Shown here one piece after another: positions 44,756-52,924 of a stretch of 64,000 bases of DNA. Position numbers and translations under genes: made by a program. Below the pieces are notes generated by a model that was not told the origin of the DNA, did no database searches, and saw only the letters and a program-made list of their open reading frames with translations. Numbering within the stretch: position 1 is the first letter of the stretch; each line of letters begins with the position of its first letter. Source of the stretch: CAXXOK01 sp964640955 (GTDB taxonomy: Bacteria > Bacillota > Clostridia > Christensenellales > Aristaeellaceae); the NCBI GenBank assembly GCA_964640955.1, contig CAZXJI010000014.1, positions 1 through 64,000 of the forward strand, given 5' to 3'.

Positions 44756-46210
44756 TTGCTCTGGATAGGTTGTCTGCTCGCAGCCGCCCTTGCGGTAATC
44801 ATCCTCGTTGTAATGGTGAAAACCGTTCGCTTCAAACCGGCCGCCTCCGGTTCCGCGGGGACGTATGCCGAGACGGAAACGCCGGAATGCGCCCGGAAGC
44901 TTGCGGAAGCCGTGAGGATCGCCACGGTCTCGCGCGCGTCGCCCGGCGAGGCCGACCGGGAAACGTTCCTCCGCTTTCACGCCTGGCTGGAGGAACGCTT
45001 CCCGCTTACGCACGCGCGCTGCGAAAAAACGGTCGTGGGCGGCCTGAGCCTGCTGTACCGCCTCCCGGCCGCCGCGCCCGACCTCGCGAAAAAACCCGTG
45101 CTGATCACCGCGCACATGGACGTGGTGCCGGTGGAAGCGGGCACCGAGGGCGAATGGACGCACCCGCCGTTCGGCGGGGAGATTGCCGACGGTTTCGTGT
45201 GGGGCAGGGGCACGCTGGATACGAAGGCCCACCTGATCGCCGCGCTGGAAGCCGTGGAAAGGCTGCTTGAGAAGGGCCTTACGCCCGCGCGGGACGTGTA
45301 CCTGGCCTTCGGGCACGACGAGGAGCTGACCGGCGAGCAGGGCGCGCGGCAGATTGCGAAGCTGCTTGCCGAGCGCGGCCTTACGTTCGACTTTGTGCTG
45401 GACGAGGGCGGCTGCGTGGTGAAAGGTGCGCTGCCGGGCATTGAGAAACCCGTCGCGCTGGTCGGCGTGGGGGAGAAGGGCTTTTGCAACGTCCGGCTGA
45501 CGGCCGAAACGGACGGGGGCCACGCCTCCATGCCCGCGGCGCACACGTCGGTCGGGGTGCTGGCGCAGGCCGTCTGCCGGCTGGAAAACGCCCCTTTCAA
45601 ACCGCGGCTGATCCCCGGCACGCGGGCGTTTCTGCTCCGGCTGGGGCCGTACATGCGGGGCGTGAACCGCGTGGTGCTGGCCAATCTGTGGCTGTTTGAA
45701 CCCCTGTTTCTGCGGGTGTTTGCCAAAACCAACACCGGCAGCGCCCTGCTGCGTACCACCATGGCCGCGACCATGGCGCAGGGCGGCCCGGCCGCCAACG
45801 TGGTGCCCAGGCGCGCGAGCGCGTGGGTCAACTGCCGCATCCTGCCCGGCGACAGCGGCGAAACGCTCCTTCGGCACATCCGCAGGACGGTCGAAGGGCT
45901 GCCGGTCAGCGTGACGGCGGAGGTGCTGGACGAGCCTTCCGCCGTCTCCCCCGGCGACGGTGAAGCGTTCCGTTTTCTGGAAGGGCTGATCGCCGAATAC
46001 TGCGGGGGCGCGATCGTCGCGCCCTACCTGGTCATGGCGAGCACCGACGCCCGCAAGTACGAGCCCGTCTGCGGGAACATCTACCGCTTCACCCCCTATG
46101 TGATCGACAACGCCGATTTGGAGAAAATCCACGGTTCCAACGAGAACATCAGCGTCGCAAACGTCAACCGCTGCGTCGACTTTTTCACGGCGCTGATGGA
46201 ACGGCTGTAA
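44756..46210 (+). CDS. Membrane-anchored M20-family metallopeptidase
   Basis: 484 residues from a TTG start; the ribosome site is poor. An N-terminal hydrophobic segment (IGCLLAAALAVIILVVMV) anchors it. Zinc and catalytic residues of the M20 family are present: His120 and Asp122 in TAHMDVVP, Asp155 in GRGTLDTK, Glu189/Glu190 in GHDEE, Asp in MASTDARKY and His in IHGSNENI. The order and TM anchor match the carboxypeptidase PM20D1-like branch, which cleaves or forms N-acyl amino acids or dipeptides. Co-transcribed with the YfcC carrier, so substrate supply is likely linked. No active-site residue is missing. Confidence 0.85.
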   Translation: MLWIGCLLAAALAVIILVVMVKTVRFKPAASGSAGTYAETETPECARKLAEAVRIATVSRASPGEADRETFLRFHAWLEERFPLTHARCEKTVVGGLSLLYRLPAAAPDLAKKPVLITAHMDVVPVEAGTEGEWTHPPFGGEIADGFVWGRGTLDTKAHLIAALEAVERLLEKGLTPARDVYLAFGHDEELTGEQGARQIAKLLAERGLTFDFVLDEGGCVVKGALPGIEKPVALVGVGEKGFCNVRLTAETDGGHASMPAAHTSVGVLAQAVCRLENAPFKPRLIPGTRAFLLRLGPYMRGVNRVVLANLWLFEPLFLRVFAKTNTGSALLRTTMAATMAQGGPAANVVPRRASAWVNCRILPGDSGETLLRHIRRTVEGLPVSVTAEVLDEPSAVSPGDGEAFRFLEGLIAEYCGGAIVAPYLVMASTDARKYEPVCGNIYRFTPYVIDNADLEKIHGSNENISVANVNRCVDFFTALMERL

Positions 46211-46248
46211 AACGTCCAAAAGGCGGCAAAGCCCCTTTTTGGATCAGT

Positions 46249-46280
46249 AAAGGGCCCGCGGCCAATATGGCCGCGGGCCC
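46249..46280 (+). terminator. GC-rich palindrome at the end of the M20 gene
   Basis: Twelve-bp stem (46252-46263 with 46269-46280) around AATAT, 40 bases after the stop at 46210. No T tract. Its reverse complement occurs exactly at 46567-46598. Confidence 0.55.
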
Positions 46281-46290
46281 AGCCTGCCCC

Positions 46291-46501
46291 AAAAGCCCAA
46301 TCTGCGTTGTCAGCTGCGGGATGGCAAGGGGTATCACTTACGAACGAGTAAGCTCAATCCGTCCGTTTTGTTGTCGCATCGCTTCCCTGCCGGTCGCGCT
46401 GCTCTGCAAAACGTCTCAACCTTATCTCGCTAGCCGCTTCGCGGCTGTGCCCACAGGGCACGCGCTCGTTTCGGTTGCCCCTTGCCACCCTTGCTTCCTA
46501 G
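46291..46501 (-). repeat. 211-bp structured repeat, copy 1
   Basis: About 96% identical (eight differences counted by eye) to 60638-60848, same orientation. On the minus strand it can fold as a closed unit: outer stem 46478-46490 with 46319-46331 (13 bp, one G-U pair); adjacent hairpins 46447-46461 (GTGCCC/GGGCAC) and 46432-46446 (AGCCGC/GCGGCT); CGTTTTG/CAAAACG (46407-46413 with 46364-46370); and CTTAC/GTAAG (46337-46352). No open frame with a ribosome site. It could be a MITE-like element or a structured RNA. Confidence 0.75.
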
Positions 46502-46563
46502 CATCTCGGGCCTTTTGAACAGGCTGGCAGAGTGCCTGCAAAACAAGGTTTTTTGACACCCTG

Positions 46564-46599
46564 AAAGGGCCCGCGGCCATATTGGCCGCGGGCCCTTTT
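46564..46599 (-). terminator. GC-rich palindrome, terminator of the ribokinase gene
   Basis: Fifteen-bp stem (46564-46578 with 46584-46598) around ATATT, immediately after the ribokinase stop at 46610 on the minus strand. Shares its stem sequence with the palindrome at 46249-46280. Confidence 0.65.
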
Positions 46600-46609
46600 C
46601 GTGCGTTCC

Positions 46610-47527
46610 TTACCCGGCCTCGTGCGCCCGGACGAACGCGCGGGTTTCCGCTTCGGTGGGGCAGGACTGCCACACGCCCATCTTCGTCACCGAGATCGCC
46701 GCCGCCGCGCCGGCCAGCCGGACGGCTTCCATCAGCGGCTCGCCCCGGGAGAGCATCGCCAGCATCGTGCCGGAGAAGATGTCCCCGGCGCCGGTGCTGT
46801 CCACGGCTTTCACCTCGTAGGCGGGCACGAAGGCGTTCACCGTACCGCGCACCACGCACCCGGCCTTGCCCAGCGTAATAATCACGTTTTTCACCCCGCG
46901 CGCAAGCAGCAGGTCCGCGGCGCGCTCCGCGTCGACGCGGTCGGCGATCGATTCCCCCGTGAGCACCGAAGCCTCGAACTCGTTGGGCTTCAAGTACGTA
47001 AGACAGGGGTACAGCCAATCCGGCAGGGGGATGGCGGGCGCGGGATCCAACAGCACCTTTGTGCCCCGCTCATGAAGCGCGCGGATGGCGGCGAAGATCT
47101 CCGCGGGGTCGTTTTCCAGCTGGAAACCGGCCAGTTCCGTATCCGGCGGAACGGCGGCGAGGATTTCCGCGCTGGTCAGCGTGAGGTTCGCGCCGCCCTG
47201 CACCACGATGCAGTTGTTGCCCTGCGTATCCACGAAGATGCCCGCCACGCCCGTGTGCGCCGCGGGGTCGGTCAGCACCCCGGTAAGCGGCATGCCGAGC
47301 TTTTCGTACAGCGCGCGGGCGGTGCGGCTCTGCTCGTCGATCCCCAGTTTGACGACCGCGGTCAGCTCCGCGCCCTGCAGGTGCGCGGCGATGGCCTGGT
47401 TGGAGCCCTTTCCGCCGCTGCTGGAAAAGAAACCGTTGCCTTGCACGGTTTCGCCGGGACTGGGAATGCGCTGCGCCCGAAAAGTCATGTCCTGATTATA
47501 ACTGCCGATAATGGCGAGGCGGCCCAT
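46610..47527 (-). CDS. rbsK: Ribokinase (PfkB family)
   Basis: 305 residues. The ATG at 47525-47527 is preferred: GTAAGGA lies about 10 bases upstream and the protein then begins MGRLAIIGSYNQD like other ribokinases; ATG 47533 and GTG 47554 are alternatives. Motifs: GGKGSNQAIAA (sugar/phosphate binding), VVQGGANLTLT, DPAPA, LKPNEFEASVLTG, VIITLGKAGCVV and the catalytic DSTGAGDIFSGTML. It phosphorylates ribose (or a related sugar) with ATP. It diverges from the LacI-Rbs-type transporter operon across a 670-base region, which fits joint sugar use. Confidence 0.85.
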   Translation of the reverse strand: MGRLAIIGSYNQDMTFRAQRIPSPGETVQGNGFFSSSGGKGSNQAIAAHLQGAELTAVVKLGIDEQSRTARALYEKLGMPLTGVLTDPAAHTGVAGIFVDTQGNNCIVVQGGANLTLTSAEILAAVPPDTELAGFQLENDPAEIFAAIRALHERGTKVLLDPAPAIPLPDWLYPCLTYLKPNEFEASVLTGESIADRVDAERAADLLLARGVKNVIITLGKAGCVVRGTVNAFVPAYEVKAVDSTGAGDIFSGTMLAMLSRGEPLMEAVRLAGAAAAISVTKMGVWQSCPTEAETRAFVRAHEAG

Positions 47528-47895
47528 ATTCATCACGTCCTTACCGATGTTCACGTTCGGGAAAACGCGCGCCGCGGCCGCGGGGCCGGCCCGTGCCGGA
47601 GAAGCGCCCGCGCGATCACGTTATGTCCGAAAGCATGCGTTCATGCATTCGCCGCGGCCCCGCGGTTCTCCTTCCGAAAAACGACGGTAACGGAGGTGTA
47701 GCGCCATCCGTCTTTCCGGCGCGCACGGGAGCGAAAACGGGTTTTGAGACCGGAAAGCGGAAACGGTGCGAAAACTATTTTAACGACTTTTATAAAAGAA
47801 AAAATTAAGTATCGAAAACCGCCGCAGAGCGCGGCGTTTCGACAGGATGAAAAAACGATTACTGGTCGAAAAACGCCCAAAATTGAAAGTAACCC

Positions 47896-47924
47896 TTGAC
47901 AGTCCGTTTGGCCAATGATATCCT
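47896..47924 (+). promoter_or_regulatory. Sigma-A promoter of the LacI/Rbs operon
   Basis: TTGACA (47896-47901), 17-base spacer, TATCCT (47919-47924). Confidence 0.75.
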
Positions 47925-47927
47925 TTA

Positions 47928-47941
47928 GGTAAACGATTACC
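47928..47941. promoter_or_regulatory. LacI-family operator over the transcription start
   Basis: GGTAAACGATTACC, arms GGTAA/TTACC around a central CG. It begins four bases after the -10, so binding would block initiation. A second AAACGATTAC lies near 47853-47862, upstream of the -35. Two sites with the same core suggest looping or cooperative repression by the LacI protein encoded at 48200. Confidence 0.65.
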
Positions 47942-48199
47942 GATTCATACGAGACGGACGAACGGGCCGTCCGACGCCGCACGGTCAAAAACCGGCCTTC
48001 CCGGCGGGAAACGCGCCGGCGGAAGCCGGTAACGGCTTGCCCGGCCGTAAAGCGGCAAACCCCGCCGAAACGCGGCACGGCGGAACCGACGCGGCAAACC
48101 GGAGGCCTTCCGGCCGCGGCCGGTCCGGCCCCGGAAAATGCGCGGCGGCAGCGGCGGGAACGGAAGAAGCGTCCCGAAATCGGTACGCGCGGAGAGGAC

Positions 48200-49249
48200 G
48201 TGGACGGCTTGGCGAACATGGTGGACGTGGCGAGACGCGCCGACGTATCCGTCGCCACGGTTTCCCGGGTGCTCAACAACCAGCCCTCCGTAGCGCCGGA
48301 ACTGGCGGAAAGGGTCATGGCGGCGGTCAGGGAGCTGAAATACGAGCCCAATTTCACCGCCCGAAACCTGCGTCGCAACGAAAGCCGGACGCTGGTCATC
48401 CTGACGCCCAATATCACCAACCCCTACTACGCCAACATCATCGCGGGCATCGCCCAGGGCGCGCAGGAGCACGGTTACAGCTATTTCCTCTTCAACACCG
48501 AGGGCAAGCGTGAGCTGGACGAGCAGATACTGGACCGGCTCAAAAAGCATCAGGCGGACGGGGCCATACTGCTCGCGGCGGAGCTGGGCGCGGACTGGAT
48601 AGACGACTACGCCAGGGAATACCCCGTGGTGCAGTGCTCGGAGTTCGACCCCCGCTACGACATCCCCCACGTGAGCGTGGACAACTACCGCGCCACGCGG
48701 GACGCCATGGCCTACCTGATCGCCGGAGGGCATACGCGCATCGGTACCATCAGCAGCGACAACCGCTTCTTTTCCACGGCCGAACGCCTGCGCGCTTTCC
48801 GGGATGCGCTGCGCGAGGCGAACCTTCCCTTCGGGGAGGAATACGTGCGTTACGCCACGCAGGGGTACACCTTCGGCATGGGCCTCAAGTCCGCGCGCTC
48901 GCTGCTGGCGCAGGAAAAGCGGCCGACCGCCCTGTTCTGCATTTCCGACATGCTCGCGCTGGGCGCCATCGCCGGCGCGAAGGAAATGGGCTTCCGGGTG
49001 CCCGAGGACGTGACGGTGGTGGGTTTCGACGACGTGGAGTACACTACGATGTTCCACCCCTACGTGACCACCGTCGTGCAGCCCTGCTTCGATATCGGGC
49101 ACACGGCGCTGGAGATGGTTTGCAAGCTCATCCGGCACAAGCCGGTGCCTACCGAGGTCGTTTTACCCCACCGCCTCATGATACGGGAATCCTCCGGGCC
49201 CCGGGACGGCAGCATCGCGAAATTCGCATCCTGTGTAACGGGATGTTGA
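48200..49249 (+). CDS. LacI-family transcriptional regulator (RbsR/PurR-like)
   Basis: 349 residues from a GTG preceded by GGAGAGGAC; an ATG six codons later has no ribosome site. Helix-turn-helix MVDVARRADVSVATVSRVLNNQPSVAPELAERVMAAVRELKYEPN, hinge ARNLRRNES, then a ribose-binding-type sensor (TLVILTPNITNPYYANIIAGIAQGAQEHGY, GAILLAAELG, TALFCISDMLALGAIAGAKEMGFRVPEDVTVVGFDDVEYTTMFHPYVTTV). It precedes the Rbs-type transporter by 25 bases and probably represses its own operon through the palindrome at 47928-47941. Confidence 0.9.
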   Translation: MDGLANMVDVARRADVSVATVSRVLNNQPSVAPELAERVMAAVRELKYEPNFTARNLRRNESRTLVILTPNITNPYYANIIAGIAQGAQEHGYSYFLFNTEGKRELDEQILDRLKKHQADGAILLAAELGADWIDDYAREYPVVQCSEFDPRYDIPHVSVDNYRATRDAMAYLIAGGHTRIGTISSDNRFFSTAERLRAFRDALREANLPFGEEYVRYATQGYTFGMGLKSARSLLAQEKRPTALFCISDMLALGAIAGAKEMGFRVPEDVTVVGFDDVEYTTMFHPYVTTVVQPCFDIGHTALEMVCKLIRHKPVPTEVVLPHRLMIRESSGPRDGSIAKFASCVTGC

Positions 49250-49274
49250 AAATTAAAATGGGAGGGCTACATCC

Positions 49275-50300
49275 ATGAAGAAACTTCTTGCTCTGGTTCT
49301 CGCGCTTGCCCTGGTGCTTGCCTCCACCGCCGCTTTGGCGGACGGCATCAAGCTGGGCATCGTCACTCCGGATGCGGACCACGGCTTCACGGGCGAGAGC
49401 GTCGCGCACGCGCGCGCCGAGGCCGAGGCGCTCAAGGCGGCCGGCGTCATCGAGGATTACATGATGGGCGTGGGCGGCGAGGCGTCCAAGCAGATCCAGG
49501 CCATCGACGACATCCTCACCTGGGGCCCCGACGTCATCATGCTCTGGCCGCTGGAGGGCGATCAGCTCCGCAACGCCGCCCAGACCATCGTGGACGAGGG
49601 CGTGCCGCTGATCATCTACGACCGTCTCATCGAGAACTTCACCGGTATGGCCGCCGAGATCATGGGCGACAACGAGAAGATCGGCAACATGATGGGCGAA
49701 TACCTGCTCAACTACTTCGCCGACCAGCTCGCCGCGGGCGAGACCATCACCTACCTGCTGTTCATCGGCGACAGCTCCACCGTTTCCAAGCAGCGCACCG
49801 AAGGCATGACCAGCGTGCTGGACGCTTCCGAGTACAAGGATCAGTTCAAGCTGATCACCGACGCTTTCCAGACCGACTGGTCCAACGCCAAGTCCCAGGA
49901 GTTCATGGAGAACTGGCTGAGCACCGCGGATGCCGATACCATCGCGGATCTGGACTTCATCTGCACGCACGACGACGAGATCGTGGACGGCATTATGACC
50001 GTCATCGAGAACAGCACGGCGCTGACCAGCCTCAAGCTGATCACCTCCGTGGGCGGCCGCCGCGAGACCCTCTCCACCTTCAAGAACATCGAGACCCCCG
50101 AACTGCTGACCTACTACTTCAGCCCCTCCTACATTCGTGAAGCCATCCGCCTGGCCGTCGCGGCCGCCAAGGGCGAGGAGTATCAGGGCCAGAAGATCGA
50201 CGGGCAGCTCTTCCTCATCCCCACCATCGAAATCGACAAGAACACCGTCGCGGCCTACGAGGCCAGCCAGGAGTACGCGGACCGCTACAGCATCGACTGA
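49275..50300 (+). CDS. Ribose/monosaccharide-type ABC substrate-binding protein
   Basis: 341 residues; the ATG follows TGGGAGGGCTACATCC. The signal peptide MKKLLALVLALALVLASTAALA has no lipobox Cys. The mature protein is a type I periplasmic-binding fold (IKLGIVTPDADHGFTGESVAHARAEAEAL, ILTWGPDVIMLWPLEGDQLRNAAQTIVDEGVPLIIYDRL, GGRRETLSTFKN). It resembles RbsB-like proteins, but the sugar contacts cannot be assigned. First transporter gene; the hairpin at 50335-50367 separates it from the ATPase gene. Confidence 0.85.
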   Translation: MKKLLALVLALALVLASTAALADGIKLGIVTPDADHGFTGESVAHARAEAEALKAAGVIEDYMMGVGGEASKQIQAIDDILTWGPDVIMLWPLEGDQLRNAAQTIVDEGVPLIIYDRLIENFTGMAAEIMGDNEKIGNMMGEYLLNYFADQLAAGETITYLLFIGDSSTVSKQRTEGMTSVLDASEYKDQFKLITDAFQTDWSNAKSQEFMENWLSTADADTIADLDFICTHDDEIVDGIMTVIENSTALTSLKLITSVGGRRETLSTFKNIETPELLTYYFSPSYIREAIRLAVAAAKGEEYQGQKIDGQLFLIPTIEIDKNTVAAYEASQEYADRYSID

Positions 50301-50334
50301 TCCGCGTTTCCCGGGACGCACGGAAGAACGAAAC

Positions 50335-50367
50335 GAAGGCCGGCCGGTGTTATGCCGGTCGGCCTTC
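50335..50367 (+). terminator. GC-rich hairpin between binding-protein and ATPase genes
   Basis: Thirteen-base arms (50335-50347, 50355-50367; one G-U) with loop TGTTATG. No T tract; about 10 bases before the ATPase ribosome site. Confidence 0.6.
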
Positions 50368-50394
50368 CTTCGCTTATGAAGGAGGAAGCCGCCG

Positions 50395-51915
50395 TTGCTC
50401 ACTGAAATGAAAGGGATCGTGATGGATTTCGGGCCCGTGCGCGCGGTCGACCACGTGGATTTCACCGTCAACCCGGGGGAGATCGTGGGCCTGCTGGGCG
50501 AGAACGGCGCCGGCAAATCCACGCTGATGAACGTGCTGGCGGGCACCTTTCCCCCCACGGCGGGCGAGATACTGCTGGACGGGCAGAGGGTGCGCGTGGC
50601 AAACGCCCTGCAGGCGATGAGGCTGGGCATCCGCTTCATCCACCAGGAGCTGAACCTGTGCAACGATCTCAACGTGTTTGAGAACCTCTACCTGGCCCAG
50701 GAGATGCGCGGCCCGGCGCGGCTTTTGGACAAAAAGGAAATGGCCGCGCGCACGCGGCAGGTGTTCGAGCGCATGCACGTCAACATCGACCCCTGGGCGC
50801 CGGTGGGGTCGCTGCAGCCCGCGGAAAAGCAGATCGTCGAAATCGCGAGGGCGCTTTTGTTCAAGTGCGATCTGATCATCATGGACGAGCCGACCACGGC
50901 GCTATCCAACCGAGAGATTGAAAACCTGTTCGTCATCATGCGCCAGTTGAAGGCCGAAGGCGTGTCCTTTATTTATATTTCGCACAAAATGCCGGAGATT
51001 TTCGAGGTGTGCGAAACGTATTACGTGCTTCGGGACGGCAAGCTCATCGGCAGCGGGCGCATCGCCGACACCGACGAAAGCCGGATCACCGAAATGATGA
51101 TCGGCCGGACGCTGGCGGAGGACGACTTTACCCATAAGGAATACTATGGCACCGAACAGGTGGCCCTGGAGGCCGAAAACCTGTGCGGCGATAGCTTCGA
51201 GGATGTCTCCTTCCGGCTGCACAGGGGGGAGATCATCGCGTTCACGGGCCTGCAGAGCTCCGGGCGGGATATGCTGGCCGACGCGCTTTTCGGCGTCATC
51301 CCCCACCGGGGGAAGCTTTCGATCCTGGGCAAACCCGTGGACAGGGCCGTGATCCGCGGCTTTATGCACCGGGGCGTCGCCATGGTACCCCGCTCCCGCA
51401 AGGAGCGCGGCATCCACAACGATCTGAGCATCATCGACAACAACTCCATGGGCTTTTACAATACGCTGTTCAAAAAGCTGCTCATCAGCCCCCGGGAGGA
51501 AAAGGCGCGCTACCTGCGCGTGAAGGACGAGCTGTCCATCAAGGCCGATAACCCCAAAAACCCCATCACCTCCCTGTCCGGCGGCAACCAGCAGAAGGTG
51601 ATCCTGGGCCGGTGGCTGGAAACCAACGCGGACGTGCTGCTTTTCGACAATCCCACGCAGGGCATCGACGTGGGCACCAAGTTTGAAATTTACCACATCA
51701 TTCTGAATCTGGCGCGCAAGGGCAAGGCCATCCTCGTATTTTCGCAGGAGTTTCCGGAAATCTATAAGGTGGCGGACTCCTGCGTGGTGATGTACAAGGG
51801 GCGCGTCAACGCCGTGCTTCCCCGGGCGGAACTGACGGAGAAAAAAATGATGTACTATTCCACGGGATCGAATTTGGAGGGCATGAAGCATGAGCAAACC
51901 AACCAGGCCCGGTAA
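50395..51915 (+). CDS. Sugar ABC transporter ATPase, two-domain RbsA/MglA type
   Basis: 506 residues from a TTG, eight bases after GAAGGAGG. Domain 1 has Walker A GENGAGKST, signature SLQPAEKQ and Walker B LIIMDEPTTAL. Domain 2 has a degenerate Walker A (GLQSSGRDM), signature LSGGNQQK and a Walker B reading VLLFDNPTQGIDVG, where the usual catalytic Glu is Asn. This asymmetry, one active and one weakened site, is known in RbsA-type ATPases, although the Glu-to-Asn change is notable. It energises the 51890 permease; the two genes overlap by 26 bases. Confidence 0.9.
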   Translation: MLTEMKGIVMDFGPVRAVDHVDFTVNPGEIVGLLGENGAGKSTLMNVLAGTFPPTAGEILLDGQRVRVANALQAMRLGIRFIHQELNLCNDLNVFENLYLAQEMRGPARLLDKKEMAARTRQVFERMHVNIDPWAPVGSLQPAEKQIVEIARALLFKCDLIIMDEPTTALSNREIENLFVIMRQLKAEGVSFIYISHKMPEIFEVCETYYVLRDGKLIGSGRIADTDESRITEMMIGRTLAEDDFTHKEYYGTEQVALEAENLCGDSFEDVSFRLHRGEIIAFTGLQSSGRDMLADALFGVIPHRGKLSILGKPVDRAVIRGFMHRGVAMVPRSRKERGIHNDLSIIDNNSMGFYNTLFKKLLISPREEKARYLRVKDELSIKADNPKNPITSLSGGNQQKVILGRWLETNADVLLFDNPTQGIDVGTKFEIYHIILNLARKGKAILVFSQEFPEIYKVADSCVVMYKGRVNAVLPRAELTEKKMMYYSTGSNLEGMKHEQTNQAR

Positions 51916-52912
51916 CGGGGCCGGAAGCGTCACCCTGAAATCCGCCGGGAAGAAGCTGTTTTCGGATTACAGCTACATGGTTTCCTTTATCCTCATCCTG
52001 TCCATCGCCGTGGCGGTCAACCCCAACTTCTTCAAATGGCGCAACATCACCAACATCTTCGTGCAGTCCTCCGTCATCGGCGTGATCGCCATGGGCATGA
52101 CCATGGTCATCTGCGCCGGGCAGATCGATATTTCGGTGGGCGCGCAGGTCGCCATCATTTCGGGCTTCGGCATCGAGGTGCTCAACGCGACCCACAACAT
52201 CCTGGTGATGCTTCTCTTCTGTCTGGCGTTCGGCGCGCTGATCGGCGCGTTCAACGGCGTGCTGATCGCCAAGGGCCGCATGCCCGCCATGATCGCCACG
52301 CTCGCGGTGCAAACCTCGTGCCGCGCGATCATCAACCATTTCGGGCAGGGCGGCCCCTTCACGGTCGCGGGCGGCATTTCCACCGAGCCGTATTACGAGG
52401 CGTTCCGGCAGGTGGCCAACGGGTCGATCAGCGTTTTCGGGGTCAAGTTTCCCTACCCCATGCTCATTTTCATCGTCGTGTCGCTGATCTTCGGGCTGAT
52501 TATGCAGCGCACGCGGCTGGGCAAGCACATCTACGCCGTGGGCAGCAACGAGGTCTCGGCCCGGCTGTCGGGCGTGAACGTGGTGCGCACCAAGATCGCC
52601 GTGTTCGCCATCACGGGGCTGATGTGCGGCTTCGGCAGCTGGATTTACGCGTCCCGCCTCATGGCGGTCGCGGCGGCCAGCGCCGGCAACCTGTTTGAAA
52701 TGGACGCCATCGCCGCCGTAGCCATCGGCGGCACGGCCATGAGCGGCGGCCGCGGCAAGATCATCGGCACGTTCCTGGGCGTGATCATGTTCAAGATTAT
52801 CAACAACATTCTGGTGGCGGCGCAGGTGCCTACGTTCCTCAACGGGGCCATCAGCGGCGCGATCATCATCCTGGCGGTGCTCCTGCAGAACGTGCGGGGC
52901 GACAAGAAGTAA
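51890..52912 (+). CDS. Sugar ABC transporter permease, RbsC type
   Basis: 340 residues, eight to ten membrane helices; overlaps the ATPase gene by 26 bases, so translation is coupled. SVIGVIAMGMTMVICAGQIDISVGAQVAI, NGVLIAKGRMPAMIATLAVQT, GKHIYAVGSNEVSARLSGVNVVRTKI and IAAVAIGGTAMSGGRGKIIGTFLGVIMFKIINN are classic RbsC/BPD_transp_2 motifs. It forms the membrane homodimer for monosaccharide import with the 49275 and 50395 products. Confidence 0.92.
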   Translation: MSKPTRPGNGAGSVTLKSAGKKLFSDYSYMVSFILILSIAVAVNPNFFKWRNITNIFVQSSVIGVIAMGMTMVICAGQIDISVGAQVAIISGFGIEVLNATHNILVMLLFCLAFGALIGAFNGVLIAKGRMPAMIATLAVQTSCRAIINHFGQGGPFTVAGGISTEPYYEAFRQVANGSISVFGVKFPYPMLIFIVVSLIFGLIMQRTRLGKHIYAVGSNEVSARLSGVNVVRTKIAVFAITGLMCGFGSWIYASRLMAVAAASAGNLFEMDAIAAVAIGGTAMSGGRGKIIGTFLGVIMFKIINNILVAAQVPTFLNGAISGAIIILAVLLQNVRGDKK

Positions 52913-52924
52913 GGGGGCGCAAGC

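Larger units (their letters stand above)
46211..46609. other. Convergent intergenic region holding two palindromes and a 211-bp repeat
   Basis: 399 bases between the M20 (plus) and ribokinase (minus) genes. It consists of hairpin 46249-46280, repeat copy 1 (46291-46501), a short inverted CAGCCTG (46280-46286)/CAGGCTG (46520-46526) pair, and hairpin 46564-46599. No gene is supported. Confidence 0.7.
47528..48199. other. Divergent region of ribokinase and the LacI/Rbs operon
   Basis: 672 bases, no supported gene. An AT-rich island (about 47765-47815, containing CTTTTATAAAAG) could hold the ribokinase promoter on the minus strand. A plus-strand promoter and operator lie at 47896-47941. A 260-base, extremely GC-rich leader with many GGCC-type inverted repeats follows to 48199. 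Confidence 0.5.

Noticed and set aside
46267..46518. 83-codon open frame through repeat copy 1, also readable in copy 2
   Set aside because: No ribosome site, and nearly all differences between the two copies change the amino acid, so the frame is not under protein constraint; structure explains the conservation better.
47641..48420. 259-codon minus-strand frame between ribokinase and LacI gene
   Set aside because: Crosses the consensus-like promoter and operator at 47896-47941 and the LacI start; Arg/Ser-rich with no motif.
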